DNA from: Paraburkholderia acidipaludis NBRC 101816
Lineage (GTDB): Bacteria > Pseudomonadota > Gammaproteobacteria > Burkholderiales > Burkholderiaceae
Assembly: GCF_000684975.1 (NCBI RefSeq)
Contig: NZ_BAXZ01000019.1
Location: forward strand, 62,001 to 126,000
Length of the DNA: 64,000 bases
Reading direction: 5' to 3'
A program made the translations under genes and the position numbers. Shown in pieces: positions 23,836 through 33,401 of this stretch; position 1 is the stretch's first letter, and every line of letters begins with the position of its first letter. The notes beneath the pieces were generated by a model. The model searched no databases. It was not told where the DNA came from and saw only the letters and a program-made list of their open reading frames with translations.

Positions 23836-26802
23836 ATGGCGAGTAACAACGTAGCCCAATTTGCCGCGGAACTGAAAATGCCTGCAGGCGTGCTGCTGGA
23901 GCAACTGCAGGCGGCGGGCGTCACTAAAGCGAGCGAAGCCGACTCCTTGTCCGAAACGGACAAGGCGCGTCTGCTCGACCACTTGCGCAAGTCTCACGGC
24001 TCGACTGATGCAGACAAGCGCAAGATCACGCTGACGAAACGGCATACGTCGGAGATCAAGCAGTCCGATTCGACGGGTAAGGCTCGCACCATTCAGGTCG
24101 AGGTGCGCAAGAAGCGCACTTTCGTCCGCCGCGACGAATCCGCCGAGCAGACGGAGACATCGAATCATGCAGTCGACGCAGCCGCTGCCGCCGAAGAGGC
24201 GGAGCTGCAGCGCCGCGAGGAAGAAGCGCGCCGCGAGGCCGAGCTGCTCGAGCGCCAGGCGCAGGAGCTGAAGGAGCGCCAGGAGCGTCTCGCGCGTGAA
24301 GAGGCCGAGCGCCGCGCACGCGAAGAGGCTGCCGAAGCCGACCGCCGCCGCGCCGAGGAAGAAGCCGCGAAGAAGAAGGTGGCGGCCGAAGCGGCTGCGC
24401 GCGAGCTGGCCGACCAGGCGGTTCAGGCGCAGCGCGCCGCCGCTGCCGAAGCACAAGTGAAGCAGCCCGACGAGCAGGAAGAGCAGCGCGCTGCCGCCGA
24501 GCGCGCAGCGCAGCGCGAAGCGGCCCAGAAGGCCGAGGTTGCCGCGCGCGAGGCTGCCGAGAAGGCGCAGAAGGAACAGGAAGAGATCGCTCGCCGCCGC
24601 GCGGCGGCGGAAGCCGAAGCGCGCGCGATTCGCGAGATGATGAACACGCCGCGCAAGGCGCAGGTGAAGGCCCCCGAGCCGCCCAAGCCCGTGGAGCCGC
24701 CCAAGCCCGCCGAGGCGAAGGGCACGCTGCACAAGCCGGCTCGCCCCGAAGGCGCGCCGGCGCGTCCGGCTGGGGCTGGCGCAGGCGCTGCAGCGAAGCG
24801 TCCGGCCGCGGCGGCCGGTACACCGGCTGCGAACGCGAACGCGAGCGCACCGGGTGCCGCCGACCGCAACAAGAAGCCGGGCGCCGGCAAGGGCGGCTGG
24901 CAGGACGACGCCGCGAAGCGTCGCGGCATCAAGACGCGCGGCGACAGCACGGGTGGTGTCGACCGCGGCTGGCGCGGCGGTCCGAAGGGCCGCGGCAAGC
25001 ATCAGGACAGCGCGTCGAGCTTCCAGGCGCCGACCGAGCCGATCGTGCGTGAAGTGCACGTGCCGGAAACCATCACCGTGGCCGACCTCGCGCACAAGAT
25101 GTCCGTGAAGGCATCGGAAGTCATCAAGGTGATGATGAAGATGGGCCAGATGGTCACCATCAACCAGATGCTCGACCAGGAAACGGCGATGATCATCGTC
25201 GAGGAACTCGGCCACCATGCGGTTGCCGCGAAGCTCGACGATCCGGAAGCGCTGCTGGTCGAAGGTCAGGAAACCGCGACGGACGCCGAGCAACTGCCGC
25301 GTCCGCCGGTCGTCACCGTCATGGGTCACGTCGACCACGGCAAGACGTCGCTGCTCGACTACATCCGCCGCGCGAAGGTTGCCGCGGGCGAAGCGGGCGG
25401 CATTACGCAGCACATCGGCGCTTACCACGTCGAAACGCCGCGCGGCGTCATCACGTTCCTCGACACGCCGGGTCACGAGGCCTTCACGGCCATGCGTGCG
25501 CGCGGCGCGAAGGCGACCGACATCGTGATTCTGGTGGTCGCGGCCGACGACGGCGTGATGCCGCAGACGAAGGAAGCGATCGCGCACGCGAAGGCGGGCG
25601 GCGTGCCGCTCGTCGTGGCGATCAACAAGATCGACAAGCCGGACGCGAATACCGAGCGCGTGAAGCAGGAACTCGTCGCGGAAGGCGTGGTGCCGGAAGA
25701 GTACGGCGGCGATTCGCCGTTCGTGCCGGTGTCGGCGAAGACGGGTGCGGGTATCGACGATCTGCTCGAGAACGTGTTGCTGCAGGCCGAAGTGCTCGAA
25801 TTGACGGCGCCGGTCGAGGCTCCCGCCAAGGGCATCGTGATCGAAGCGAAGCTCGACAAGGGTAAGGGTCCGGTCGCAACGGTGCTCGTGCAGTCGGGTA
25901 CGCTGAACCGCGGCGACGTCGTGCTCGCGGGCAGCGCCTACGGCCGCGTGCGTGCGATGCTGGACGAAACGGGCAAGGCGACGAAGGAAGCGGGTCCGTC
26001 GATTCCGGTCGAAATCCAGGGTCTTTCGGAAGTGCCGGCGGCGGGCGAAGAAGTCATCGTGCTGCCCGACGAGCGCAAGGCGCGCGAAATCGCGCTGTTC
26101 CGTCAAGGCAAGTTCCGCGACGTCAAGCTGGCGAAGCAGCAGGCCGCGAAGCTCGAGAACATGCTCGAGCAGATGGGCGAAGGCGAAGTGCAGAACCTGC
26201 CGCTCATCGTCAAGGCCGACGTGCAGGGTTCGCAGGAAGCGCTGGTTCACGCGCTCCTCAAGCTCTCGACCAGCGAAGTGCGCGTGCAGATCGTGCACGG
26301 CGCGGTGGGCGGCATCAGCGAAAACGACGTCAACCTCGCGACGGCTTCGAAGGCGGTCATCATCGGCTTCAACACGCGCGCCGATGCTCAGGCGCGCAAG
26401 CTGGCCGAGGCCAACGGCGTGGACATTCGCTACTACAACATCATCTACGACGCCGTGGATGAGGTGAAGGCGGCAATGTCGGGCATGCTCGCGCCTGAAA
26501 AGCGCGAAGTCGTGACCGGTATGGTCGAAGTGCGTGCGGTCTTCAAGGTGCCGAAGGTCGGCTCGGTGGCCGGCTGTATGGTCACGGACGGTATCGTCAA
26601 GCGTTCGTCGTCGGTGCGCGTGCTGCGCAACAACGTGGTCGTCCACACCGGCGAACTCGACTCGCTCAAGCGCTTCAAGGACGACGTCAAGGAAGTCAAG
26701 CAGGGCTTCGAGTGCGGTATGTCGATCAAGAACTTCAACGACATCGTCGAAGGCGACCAGTTCGAGGTGTTCGAGATCACCGAAGTCGCGCGTACCCTGT
26801 AA
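23836..26802 (+). CDS. infB: Translation initiation factor IF-2
   Basis: 988 residues. The IF2 N-terminal domain (MASNNVAQFAAELKMPAGVL) is followed by a long Ala/Glu/Arg-rich helical linker (about 110-330). The G domain has VTVMGHVDHGKTSLLDYIR (G1), DTPGHEAFTAMR (G3) and NKIDKPD (G4). Domains II-IV follow, including the initiator-tRNA-binding C terminus. It brings fMet-tRNA to the 30S subunit and promotes joining in a GTP-dependent way. The ATG at 23836 follows AAGAGGA; another ATG four bases upstream is out of frame. Confidence 0.98.
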   Translation: MASNNVAQFAAELKMPAGVLLEQLQAAGVTKASEADSLSETDKARLLDHLRKSHGSTDADKRKITLTKRHTSEIKQSDSTGKARTIQVEVRKKRTFVRRDESAEQTETSNHAVDAAAAAEEAELQRREEEARREAELLERQAQELKERQERLAREEAERRAREEAAEADRRRAEEEAAKKKVAAEAAARELADQAVQAQRAAAAEAQVKQPDEQEEQRAAAERAAQREAAQKAEVAAREAAEKAQKEQEEIARRRAAAEAEARAIREMMNTPRKAQVKAPEPPKPVEPPKPAEAKGTLHKPARPEGAPARPAGAGAGAAAKRPAAAAGTPAANANASAPGAADRNKKPGAGKGGWQDDAAKRRGIKTRGDSTGGVDRGWRGGPKGRGKHQDSASSFQAPTEPIVREVHVPETITVADLAHKMSVKASEVIKVMMKMGQMVTINQMLDQETAMIIVEELGHHAVAAKLDDPEALLVEGQETATDAEQLPRPPVVTVMGHVDHGKTSLLDYIRRAKVAAGEAGGITQHIGAYHVETPRGVITFLDTPGHEAFTAMRARGAKATDIVILVVAADDGVMPQTKEAIAHAKAGGVPLVVAINKIDKPDANTERVKQELVAEGVVPEEYGGDSPFVPVSAKTGAGIDDLLENVLLQAEVLELTAPVEAPAKGIVIEAKLDKGKGPVATVLVQSGTLNRGDVVLAGSAYGRVRAMLDETGKATKEAGPSIPVEIQGLSEVPAAGEEVIVLPDERKAREIALFRQGKFRDVKLAKQQAAKLENMLEQMGEGEVQNLPLIVKADVQGSQEALVHALLKLSTSEVRVQIVHGAVGGISENDVNLATASKAVIIGFNTRADAQARKLAEANGVDIRYYNIIYDAVDEVKAAMSGMLAPEKREVVTGMVEVRAVFKVPKVGSVAGCMVTDGIVKRSSSVRVLRNNVVVHTGELDSLKRFKDDVKEVKQGFECGMSIKNFNDIVEGDQFEVFEITEVARTL

Positions 26803-26820
26803 TTTCAGGCGCTACGCAGT

Positions 26821-26862
26821 ACGGGCGGGGCGGGCGCTGGCCAGCCCCGCCCGTTTGTTTTT
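26821..26862 (+). terminator. Intrinsic terminator between infB and rbfA
   Basis: An 11-bp perfect stem (ACGGGCGGGGC at 26821-26831 with 26844-26854) is followed by TTTGTTTTT. It ends only 20 bp before the rbfA ATG, so it probably reduces rather than stops transcription into rbfA-truB. Confidence 0.85.
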
Positions 26863-26881
26863 GCAAGAGGGTGGATAAATC

Positions 26882-27253
26882 ATGACCAAAAGACGTTCCT
26901 CTCCGAATCGCAACGTGCAGATCGCGGACCAGATCCAGCGCGATCTGTCCGAGCTTGTGTCGCGCGAGGTGAAGGATCCGCGCATCGGACTCGTGACGAT
27001 CCAGAGCGTCGAGCTGACGCCGGATTACGCGCACGCCAAGGTGTACTTCACGACGCTCACGGGCGACCCGCAGGCAACCCAGGAGGCGCTCAACCACGCG
27101 GCGGGCCACCTGCACAACCTGCTTTTCAAGCGTCTGCACATTCATACCGTGCCGACGCTGCATTTCCACTACGACAAGACCGTCGAGCGTGCCGTCGAAA
27201 TGTCGCGCCTTATCGACGAAGCCAATTCGACGCGCGCCAAGGGCGACGAGTAA
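26882..27253 (+). CDS. rbfA: 30S ribosome-binding factor RbfA
   Basis: 123 residues of a single KH-like domain. NVQIADQIQRDLSELVSREV and VKDPRIGLVTIQSVELTPDY are the signature, and the helix NHAAGHLHNLLFKRLHIHTVP closes the domain. It binds 16S rRNA helix 1 during late 30S maturation and cold adaptation. GAGGGTGG precedes the ATG. The intrinsic terminator upstream separates it from infB, so its level may be lower. truB follows after 10 bp. Confidence 0.97.
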   Translation: MTKRRSSPNRNVQIADQIQRDLSELVSREVKDPRIGLVTIQSVELTPDYAHAKVYFTTLTGDPQATQEALNHAAGHLHNLLFKRLHIHTVPTLHFHYDKTVERAVEMSRLIDEANSTRAKGDE

Positions 27254-27263
27254 GCGCCCGCGC

Positions 27264-28214
27264 ATGACTGCATCTTCCAATCCGGCGCGGCCCAGGCTGC
27301 CGCGACGCCTGCTCGACGGCGTGCTGCTGCTCGACAAGCCGCTCGGCCTTTCCAGCAACGACGCGCTGATTCGCGCGAAACGTCTCTTTCGCGTGAAGAA
27401 GGCGGGCCATACGGGCACGCTCGATCCGCTCGCCACGGGTCTGCTGCCGCTGTGCTTCGGCGAAGCCACCAAGTTCTCGCAGGACTTGCTCGACGCCGAC
27501 AAGACCTACGAAGCGACGATGCGGCTCGGCATTCGCACGGCGACGGGCGACGCCGAGGGCGAAGCGATCGCCACGCGCGAAGTGCGCTGCGACGAGGCCT
27601 CCGTGCGCGAGGCGATGGCGCGCTTCGTCGGCGACATCGTGCAGGTGCCGCCCATGTACTCGGCGCTCAAGCGTGACGGCAAGCCGCTCTACGAATATGC
27701 GCGCGCGGGCCAGGTCGTCGAGCGCGAGGGGCGCCGGGTGTCGATACTCGCGCTCGAGATGATTGGCTGCGCACTGCCCGACGTCACGTTTCGCGTGACC
27801 TGCAGCAAGGGAACCTATGTGCGCACGCTCGCGGAGGATATCGGCGAGGCGCTCGGTTGCGGCGCTCATCTCGTGATGCTGCGGCGCACGGGCGTGGGCG
27901 CGCTGACGCTTGCGCGGGCGGTTACGCTCGAAGCGCTCACCGCAGCCGACGAAGCCGCGCGCGATGCCTGGCTGCAGCCGGTCGACGCGCTGCTTTCCAC
28001 GTTTCCTGCCGTGATGTTGGACGGGGAGGCGTCGCGCCGCTTCACGCATGGCCAGCGTTTGCCGCTGCACGAGCTCGCGGGCGATCGCACCCAATGGGAA
28101 AGCGCGGCGCGCGTGCGTGTGTATGGCGACGACGGCCGCCTGCTGGGTGTCGCGAAGGCGGCGAACGGCGTGCTTGCGCCGGAGCGTCTCGTCATGAGCG
28201 GCGCGGCGGCTTAA
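27264..28214 (+). CDS. truB: tRNA pseudouridine(55) synthase TruB
   Basis: 316 residues. The catalytic Asp54 lies in KAGHTGTLDPLATGLLPLC. Other family blocks are DGVLLLDKPLGLSSN, the thumb region, VPPMYSALKRDGKPLYEYAR and CSKGTYVRTLAEDIG. A C-terminal PUA-like domain follows. It modifies U55 in the T loop of tRNAs. The ATG at 27264 gives a normal N terminus. It is the last gene of the rimP-nusA-infB-rbfA-truB series. Confidence 0.97.
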   Translation: MTASSNPARPRLPRRLLDGVLLLDKPLGLSSNDALIRAKRLFRVKKAGHTGTLDPLATGLLPLCFGEATKFSQDLLDADKTYEATMRLGIRTATGDAEGEAIATREVRCDEASVREAMARFVGDIVQVPPMYSALKRDGKPLYEYARAGQVVEREGRRVSILALEMIGCALPDVTFRVTCSKGTYVRTLAEDIGEALGCGAHLVMLRRTGVGALTLARAVTLEALTAADEAARDAWLQPVDALLSTFPAVMLDGEASRRFTHGQRLPLHELAGDRTQWESAARVRVYGDDGRLLGVAKAANGVLAPERLVMSGAAA

Positions 28215-28223
28215 GTCCCCCAA

Positions 28224-28263
28224 ACGCATTCGCACGTGGCGAATTAGCGCCTGGCGAATGCGT
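28224..28263. repeat. Inverted repeat between truB and the convergent MFS gene
   Basis: ACGCATTCGC (28224-28233) pairs with GCGAATGCGT (28254-28263). It lies between two converging genes, so it may act as a weak two-way end signal. No T run follows on either strand. Confidence 0.5.
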
Positions 28264-28273
28264 GCCGCGCCTT

Positions 28274-29839
28274 TCAGTGCGCGGCCGAAGCCGCTGCCCC
28301 CGAGTCCCCGCCGCCCGCGCGTTCGGGCCGCGTGATCCAGATCAACGCGATCAGCACGATGAAGATCACCGACGAAATATAGAAGAGGTCGTTCACGCCG
28401 AGCTGAGCGGCCTGCTGGGAGAGCAGGCGGTCGAAGAGCCCGTGCGCCTGGGCCGTGTCGAGCCCGGCCGCGTTCTGCATCTGCTGCATCGACTGGTTGA
28501 AGATCGGGTTGGTCGGCGTGGCGACTTCGGTGAGCTGCGCATGGTGGAACGTCGTGCGGTGTTCCCATGCGGTTTCGAAGATCGACGTGCCGATGCCGCC
28601 GCACATGATCCGCACGAAGTTCGAGAGCCCCGAGGCGGCCGGAATCCGGTGGCCGGGCAGGCCCGAAAGCGTGATCGAGACGAGCGGAATGAAGAGCCCC
28701 GCCATGCCGATGCCCTGAATCAAGGTCGGCGCCGTGAGCGCCCAGGTGTCCACGTCGGTCGTATAGCGCGAGCGCATCCAGAAGCACAGCGCGAACACCA
28801 CGAACGCCGCCGTCGCAATGTAGCGCGGATCCGTGCGCGGCAGGATGCGGCCCGTGATCGGCGAGAGCAGGACCGCGAACAGGCCCACCGGCGCCATCAC
28901 GAGGCCGGCGTTGGTCGCGGTGTAGCCGATATCGGTCTGCAGCCACAGCGGCAGCAGCACGAGATTGCCGAAGTAAAGGCCATAGCCGATCGACAGCGCG
29001 ATCGTGCCGCCCGTGAAATTGCGCCGCGCGAAGAGCGAGAGGTCGACGACCGGGTGCTTTTCGGTCAGCTCCCACACCACGAAGAACGCGAACGCGATGA
29101 TCGCGGTGAGCGCGAGCACGACGATCGTGGTCGACGAGAACCAGTCGAGATCCTTGCCCTTGTCGAGCATGACCTGCAGCGAACCCACCCAGACGATGAG
29201 CAGCGCGAGCCCCACGCCGTCGATCGGCGCCTTCTTCACGACCGAGTCGCGGTTGCGGAAGATCGCCCACGTCGCCAGCGCGGCCACGATCCCCACCGGA
29301 ATGTTCACGTAGAAGATCCACGGCCACGAGATGTTGTCGGAGATCCAGCCGCCGAGGATAGGGCCGGCCACCGGCGCGATCAGCGTGGTCATGGACCACA
29401 TGGAAAGCGCGATGGGCGCCTTCGCGCGCGGATAGCTCGCGAGCAGGAGCGTTTGCGAGAGCGGGATCATCGGGCCGGCCACGGCGCCCTGCAGCACGCG
29501 CGAGGCGAGCAGGAAGGGCAGCGTGGGCGCGAGACCGCACATCCACGACGAGATCACGAAGAGGATGATCGACGCCATGAAAAGGCGCACCTGGCCGATG
29601 CGGTCGGTGAGCCAGCCCGTGAGCGGCACCGAGATCGCATTGGCCACGGCGAACGACGTGATGACCCATGTGCCCTGGTCGGACGACACCCCGAGGTCGC
29701 CGGAGATCGACGGGATCGAGACGTTGGCGATCGAGGTGTCCAAAACGTTCATGAACACCGCGAGCGACACCGCAATGGTGCCGATCACGAGCTGCGCGCC
29801 TTGCAGCGGCGGGTGGACTGCGCCTTGTTGCTCTGCCAT
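28274..29839 (-). CDS. DHA2 family MFS drug:H+ antiporter (EmrB-like)
   Basis: 521 residues with about 14 membrane helices. The first helices read VIGTIAVSLAVFMNVLDTSIANVS (family motif D1) and the antiporter motif C region is GPILGGWISDNISWPWIF. This is the inner-membrane pump of an EmrAB-TolC-type tripartite complex that expels hydrophobic toxicants using the proton gradient. The membrane-fusion protein gene precedes it by 28 bp, and the outer-membrane channel and MarR genes lie further upstream, all on the minus strand. The substrate is unknown. Confidence 0.93.
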   Translation of the reverse strand: MAEQQGAVHPPLQGAQLVIGTIAVSLAVFMNVLDTSIANVSIPSISGDLGVSSDQGTWVITSFAVANAISVPLTGWLTDRIGQVRLFMASIILFVISSWMCGLAPTLPFLLASRVLQGAVAGPMIPLSQTLLLASYPRAKAPIALSMWSMTTLIAPVAGPILGGWISDNISWPWIFYVNIPVGIVAALATWAIFRNRDSVVKKAPIDGVGLALLIVWVGSLQVMLDKGKDLDWFSSTTIVVLALTAIIAFAFFVVWELTEKHPVVDLSLFARRNFTGGTIALSIGYGLYFGNLVLLPLWLQTDIGYTATNAGLVMAPVGLFAVLLSPITGRILPRTDPRYIATAAFVVFALCFWMRSRYTTDVDTWALTAPTLIQGIGMAGLFIPLVSITLSGLPGHRIPAASGLSNFVRIMCGGIGTSIFETAWEHRTTFHHAQLTEVATPTNPIFNQSMQQMQNAAGLDTAQAHGLFDRLLSQQAAQLGVNDLFYISSVIFIVLIALIWITRPERAGGGDSGAAASAAH

Positions 29840-29867
29840 TAATTCACTTCTTGTTGTGCGGGGACCG

Positions 29868-31118
29868 TTACATCAGCTTCGAGGCCGGCTTTGCCGTGCG
29901 TGCGTTCGCCGAGGAGACCGTCGCCTTGCCGTTGTCCGCAGTGCTGTCTGCGCTCTTGCCCGCGTTCTCCGCGATGATGCGGGCGATCTCGGCGTCGGCT
30001 TCGTCGCCGTACTTTTCGAACACGTTCGTCTGATAGACGGTGTTCAGCGCGTTGCCGAGCTGGCTGCCCGTATCGTCCTTGATGTTCACGTCCACCTGCA
30101 TGGACAGGCCAATGCGCAGCGGATGCTTCTGCAGGTCGGCCGGGTCGAGCGAGACGCGCACCGGCAGGCGCTGCACGACCTTGATCCAGTTGCCCGTCGC
30201 GTTCTGCGCGGGCAGGAGCGAGAATGCCGAGCCCGTGCCCGCCGAGAAGCCCACCACCTTGCCGTGGTAGACGACGGAAGAGCCGTACACGTCGGCCGTC
30301 ATCTCGACCGGCTGGCCGATGCGCATGTGCTTGAGCTGCACTTCCTTGAAGTTCGCATCCACCCAGATGGCGTTCAGCGGCACCACCGACATCAGCGGCG
30401 TGCCCGGCGAGACGCGCTGGCCCACCTGCACCGAACGCTTGGCCACGTAGCCCGTCACCGGCGCCGGCAGCGTGTTGCGCGCGTTCGCGAGGTAAGCGTC
30501 GCGCACCTTCGCGGCCGCGGCCATCACGTTCGGATGCGACGAGACGGTCGTGTTCGCCGTGAGCGCGCGGTTGGCGGCGAGCTGCTGCTGCGCGGCTTCG
30601 AGCGCGGCCTCGGCGCTCTTCACGGCGTCGTTGGCGTGCGAGATTTCTTCCTGCGAGACGGCGCCCGTCTGCGCGACTTCCATGCGGCGGCGCAGATCCT
30701 GCTGGGCGCGCGCGAGGTCGGACTGGCGCTGCGCGACTTGTGCTTCGTACTGGCTGTCGTCGGCGAAGAGGCCGCGCACCTGGCGCACCGTCTGCGCGAG
30801 ATTTGCCTCGGCCTGCTGCAGCGCGATGCGCGAGTCGGCCGGGTCGAGCTCGACGAGCGAGTCGCCGATCTTGACGTTCTGCGTGTCGTCCGCGTTCACG
30901 GCGATCACCGTGCCGGTGACCTGCGGCGTGATCTGCACGACGTTGCCGTTCACGTAGGCGTCGTCGGTGCTCTCGGAGAAGCGCGCGACGAGGAAGTAAT
31001 AGAGGCCGTAGGCAATGGCTGCAATCAGGATCACGAGGACGAGCAGCGTCATCATGCGTTTGCGCTTGCCGTTGCTCGCGTTCTGCGGGGCGGCCGCCGG
31101 TTGCTGGGGGGTGCTCAT
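29868..31118 (-). CDS. HlyD/EmrA family membrane-fusion protein
   Basis: 416 residues. A Pro/Ala-rich cytoplasmic end, one membrane helix (about 24-44) and then a biotinyl-lipoyl-like half (YVNGNVVQITPQVTGTVIAV) come first. A long coiled-coil hairpin (about 120-205, Gln/Ala-rich) and the second lipoyl half (ANARNTLPAPVTGYVAKRS) follow, with a beta-barrel domain at the end. It connects the MFS pump to the outer-membrane channel across the periplasm. The C-terminal Ala/Ser/Lys-rich tail is unusual in length. Confidence 0.93.
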   Translation of the reverse strand: MSTPQQPAAAPQNASNGKRKRMMTLLVLVILIAAIAYGLYYFLVARFSESTDDAYVNGNVVQITPQVTGTVIAVNADDTQNVKIGDSLVELDPADSRIALQQAEANLAQTVRQVRGLFADDSQYEAQVAQRQSDLARAQQDLRRRMEVAQTGAVSQEEISHANDAVKSAEAALEAAQQQLAANRALTANTTVSSHPNVMAAAAKVRDAYLANARNTLPAPVTGYVAKRSVQVGQRVSPGTPLMSVVPLNAIWVDANFKEVQLKHMRIGQPVEMTADVYGSSVVYHGKVVGFSAGTGSAFSLLPAQNATGNWIKVVQRLPVRVSLDPADLQKHPLRIGLSMQVDVNIKDDTGSQLGNALNTVYQTNVFEKYGDEADAEIARIIAENAGKSADSTADNGKATVSSANARTAKPASKLM

Positions 31119-31188
31119 GGAAGTGATCTCCAGGTTCTCTCTTGCTGTTTGTTCGGTGCTGTGTGGTTCTGTTGCGCTCGGTGCGTCA

Positions 31189-32757
31189 TCAGTTCGTCGC
31201 GTTCGCCGCGGCCGTTGCCGGCTGCTGCACGGGCACCGTCGTGCCGCTCCACGGCGCGCCGTTCGGCCCCTTCGCCTCGCTGCCGACCACGGCCGGCGGC
31301 GTCAGGCCTGTGTCCGCCGCGTCGAAGCCGCCGCCCAGCGCCTTGATGAGCGCCATCTGCTCGTCGAGCCGCTGCGCCTTCAGGTCCGTCACCGTCTGCT
31401 CCGCGGCAAGGCGGTTCTGGTCGGCGTTGAGCACCTGCAGCTGCTCCGAGAGGCCCGCCTTGTAGCGGATCACGGCGAGCTGGTACGCCTTCGCGGAGGC
31501 GTCGAGCGCGTGCTGCGCGTCGACGAGCTGCCGTTCCGACGAGCGGATCGACGACACCTGGGTCGCGACGTCCTGGAACGCGCCGATGAGCGTCTGGTTG
31601 TAGTTGGCCACGTCCAGATCGAAGTCGGCATAGCGGCTCTTCAACTGCGCGCGCAGGGCGCCCGCATCGAAGATCGGCAGATGCACCGCCGGGCCGAGCT
31701 GCGCCTGGCGGCTCGCGACGTTGAGGAACCGGCCCCAGCCGAACGCGTCGAAGCCGAAGCCCGCCGCGAGGTTCACGTCGGGGTAGAACTCGGCCTTCGC
31801 TTCCTTCACGTCGTGCATCTCGGCTTCCACTTGCCAGCGCGCGGCGACGATGTCCGGGCGGCGCGCGACGAGGTCGGCCGGCAGGTTGTCGGGCAGCGCC
31901 ACGTTGGCGAGCGGATTGAGCACCGGCTGCGCGATCTGCAGGCCGCGGTCCGGGCCCTTGCCGAGCAGGGCGCCCAGCTGGTAGCGCACGGTTTCGATCT
32001 GGCCGTCGATCTGCGAGAGATTGGCCTGGCTCGTCGCGATGTTGCCGTTCGCGGTCTCGCGCTCGACGTTGGTGTCGAGGCCCGCCACCACGCGCCCGTT
32101 GGTGATCGTGCCGATGGTCTTGCGGTTGCCGATCTCGCGCGCGGCGATGTCGCGCTGCGCGTAGAGCTGCGCGAGCTGGTTGTAGGTGCGCGCGACCGAC
32201 GCCGCGAGCGTGATGCGTGCCTGCTGCATGTCGGCCTCGGCCGCCTTCTGCTGGGAGACCGCCTGGGCAAGGCGCTGGCGGTTCTTGCCCCAGAGGTCGA
32301 GCTCCCACGAAGCGCTCGCCAGCACGTTGTTCTCGCTATACCAGGTGCCGCCGTAGGGCGGGGGATAGAGCGAATTGGCCGAGAAGACCTCGCGGTTCCA
32401 CGAGTAGCTCGCGTTGACCTTCGGGAAGAGCGCGGACTTCGAAGTCTCGATGTACGACGACGCCTTGGCGATGCGGGCCTGCGCCTGCGCGATGGTCGGA
32501 TTGCCTTCGAGCGCTTCGTCGATGAGCTTCGGCAACTGCGGGTCGCCGAACTGGTTCGCCCAGTCGAGCGTCGGCCACTGGCCGCCTTGCGCCGGGATGC
32601 TCTGCGAACTCTCGAGCTGTTGCGGCGGGTCCAGCGTCTTGTCGCTCTTGATGCCGGCGTAGTTCGCACATCCCGCGAGCGCCAGCGCCGCGAGCGCCGC
32701 CGCCATGGCCGCGGCGGTCCGGCTCGGCACCGGCCGGGTGAGGGATTCGGAATTCAT
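31189..32757 (-). CDS. Outer-membrane efflux lipoprotein (OprM/NodT family)
   Basis: 522 residues. The lipobox LALAGC acylates Cys30. Two repeats of the outer-membrane efflux domain follow (about 75-280 and 295-495), with the typical helix starts NPTIAQAQARIAKA and RPDIVAARWQVEAEMHDVKE. It forms the trimeric exit duct for the adjacent HlyD/MFS pump. I chose the ATG at 32757 because it gives a proper lipoprotein signal; a longer frame starts at 32847. It is followed by the fusion-protein gene 70 bp away. Confidence 0.93.
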   Translation of the reverse strand: MNSESLTRPVPSRTAAAMAAALAALALAGCANYAGIKSDKTLDPPQQLESSQSIPAQGGQWPTLDWANQFGDPQLPKLIDEALEGNPTIAQAQARIAKASSYIETSKSALFPKVNASYSWNREVFSANSLYPPPYGGTWYSENNVLASASWELDLWGKNRQRLAQAVSQQKAAEADMQQARITLAASVARTYNQLAQLYAQRDIAAREIGNRKTIGTITNGRVVAGLDTNVERETANGNIATSQANLSQIDGQIETVRYQLGALLGKGPDRGLQIAQPVLNPLANVALPDNLPADLVARRPDIVAARWQVEAEMHDVKEAKAEFYPDVNLAAGFGFDAFGWGRFLNVASRQAQLGPAVHLPIFDAGALRAQLKSRYADFDLDVANYNQTLIGAFQDVATQVSSIRSSERQLVDAQHALDASAKAYQLAVIRYKAGLSEQLQVLNADQNRLAAEQTVTDLKAQRLDEQMALIKALGGGFDAADTGLTPPAVVGSEAKGPNGAPWSGTTVPVQQPATAAANATN

Positions 32758-32843
32758 TGCTCGTCTCGATGCGTGAGAAGTGGTGGTGGTGCTGGACGAT
32801 GCAGCTATTTTCTTGTGTGACGCGTTCAAATTTGATTGCCCCG

Positions 32844-33335
32844 TCATGAATTCGCCGGCGGATTCTGGCTCGGATCGCAGCTGTTCGCGAGTACCCGCCG
32901 CAGCATGCTTTTCAGGAATCCGGCTTCCTCCGGCGAGAGCCCGGTCATGAGCTTGTCCGTGATACTAGTGAAGATCGCCGGCATGCGCACAGCGATAGCC
33001 AGGCCTTCGGGCGTGAGGGCGAGCCGCACGGCGCGCCGGTCTTCGGAACTGCGCACGCGCTCGAGCAGGCCGCGTTTTTCGAGGCGATCCACTAGTCGGG
33101 TCACGGCGCTCGCGTCGATGCCGTACTCGCGCGCGAGCTCGGCGGCGAGCACGCACTTGCCGCTCGCCACCATGAACAGCACGCTCGCCTGCTGGCTCGT
33201 GACGCCCAGTTCCGCCACGGTGCGCTGGTTGACCATGTTCAGCATGGTCGATCTCACTCTGGCGATCAGATAGCCAACGCTTTCGCCGAAGTCGTAATTG
33301 AGCACTTCGGGCGGCGCGGGTGTCGGGTCCGTCAT
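32844..33335 (-). CDS. MarR family transcriptional regulator (EmrR-like)
   Basis: 163 residues. The winged helix reads LAAELAREYGIDASAVTRLVDRLEKRGLLER, with wing VRSSEDRRAVRLALTPEG (the D/ExxR motif of MarR). The first and last helices form the dimer interface. It is the first gene of the efflux operon and probably represses it until a toxic phenolic or similar ligand binds. It lies 86 bp before the channel gene. A perfect dyad overlaps its promoter (33390-33408). The ATG at 33335 is preferred to one at 33401, which lies inside the dyad. Confidence 0.92.
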   Translation of the reverse strand: MTDPTPAPPEVLNYDFGESVGYLIARVRSTMLNMVNQRTVAELGVTSQQASVLFMVASGKCVLAAELAREYGIDASAVTRLVDRLEKRGLLERVRSSEDRRAVRLALTPEGLAIAVRMPAIFTSITDKLMTGLSPEEAGFLKSMLRRVLANSCDPSQNPPANS

Positions 33336-33371
33336 GATTCGGCTGCGACTGCAATGGTTGACCAGGCAGGG

Positions 33372-33401
33372 ATTATAGGCCGCAGATAGTTGACGCGGCA
33401 A
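33372..33401 (-). promoter_or_regulatory. Sigma-70 promoter of the MarR-efflux operon
   Basis: On the minus strand: TTGCCG, 18 bp, perfect TATAAT (33372-33377). Transcription would start near 33365, 30 nt before the MarR start codon. Confidence 0.65.

Noticed and set aside
23797..26646. A 949-codon open frame antisense to infB
   Set aside because: His/Arg/Asp-rich shadow of a certain gene; no ribosome site or family resemblance.
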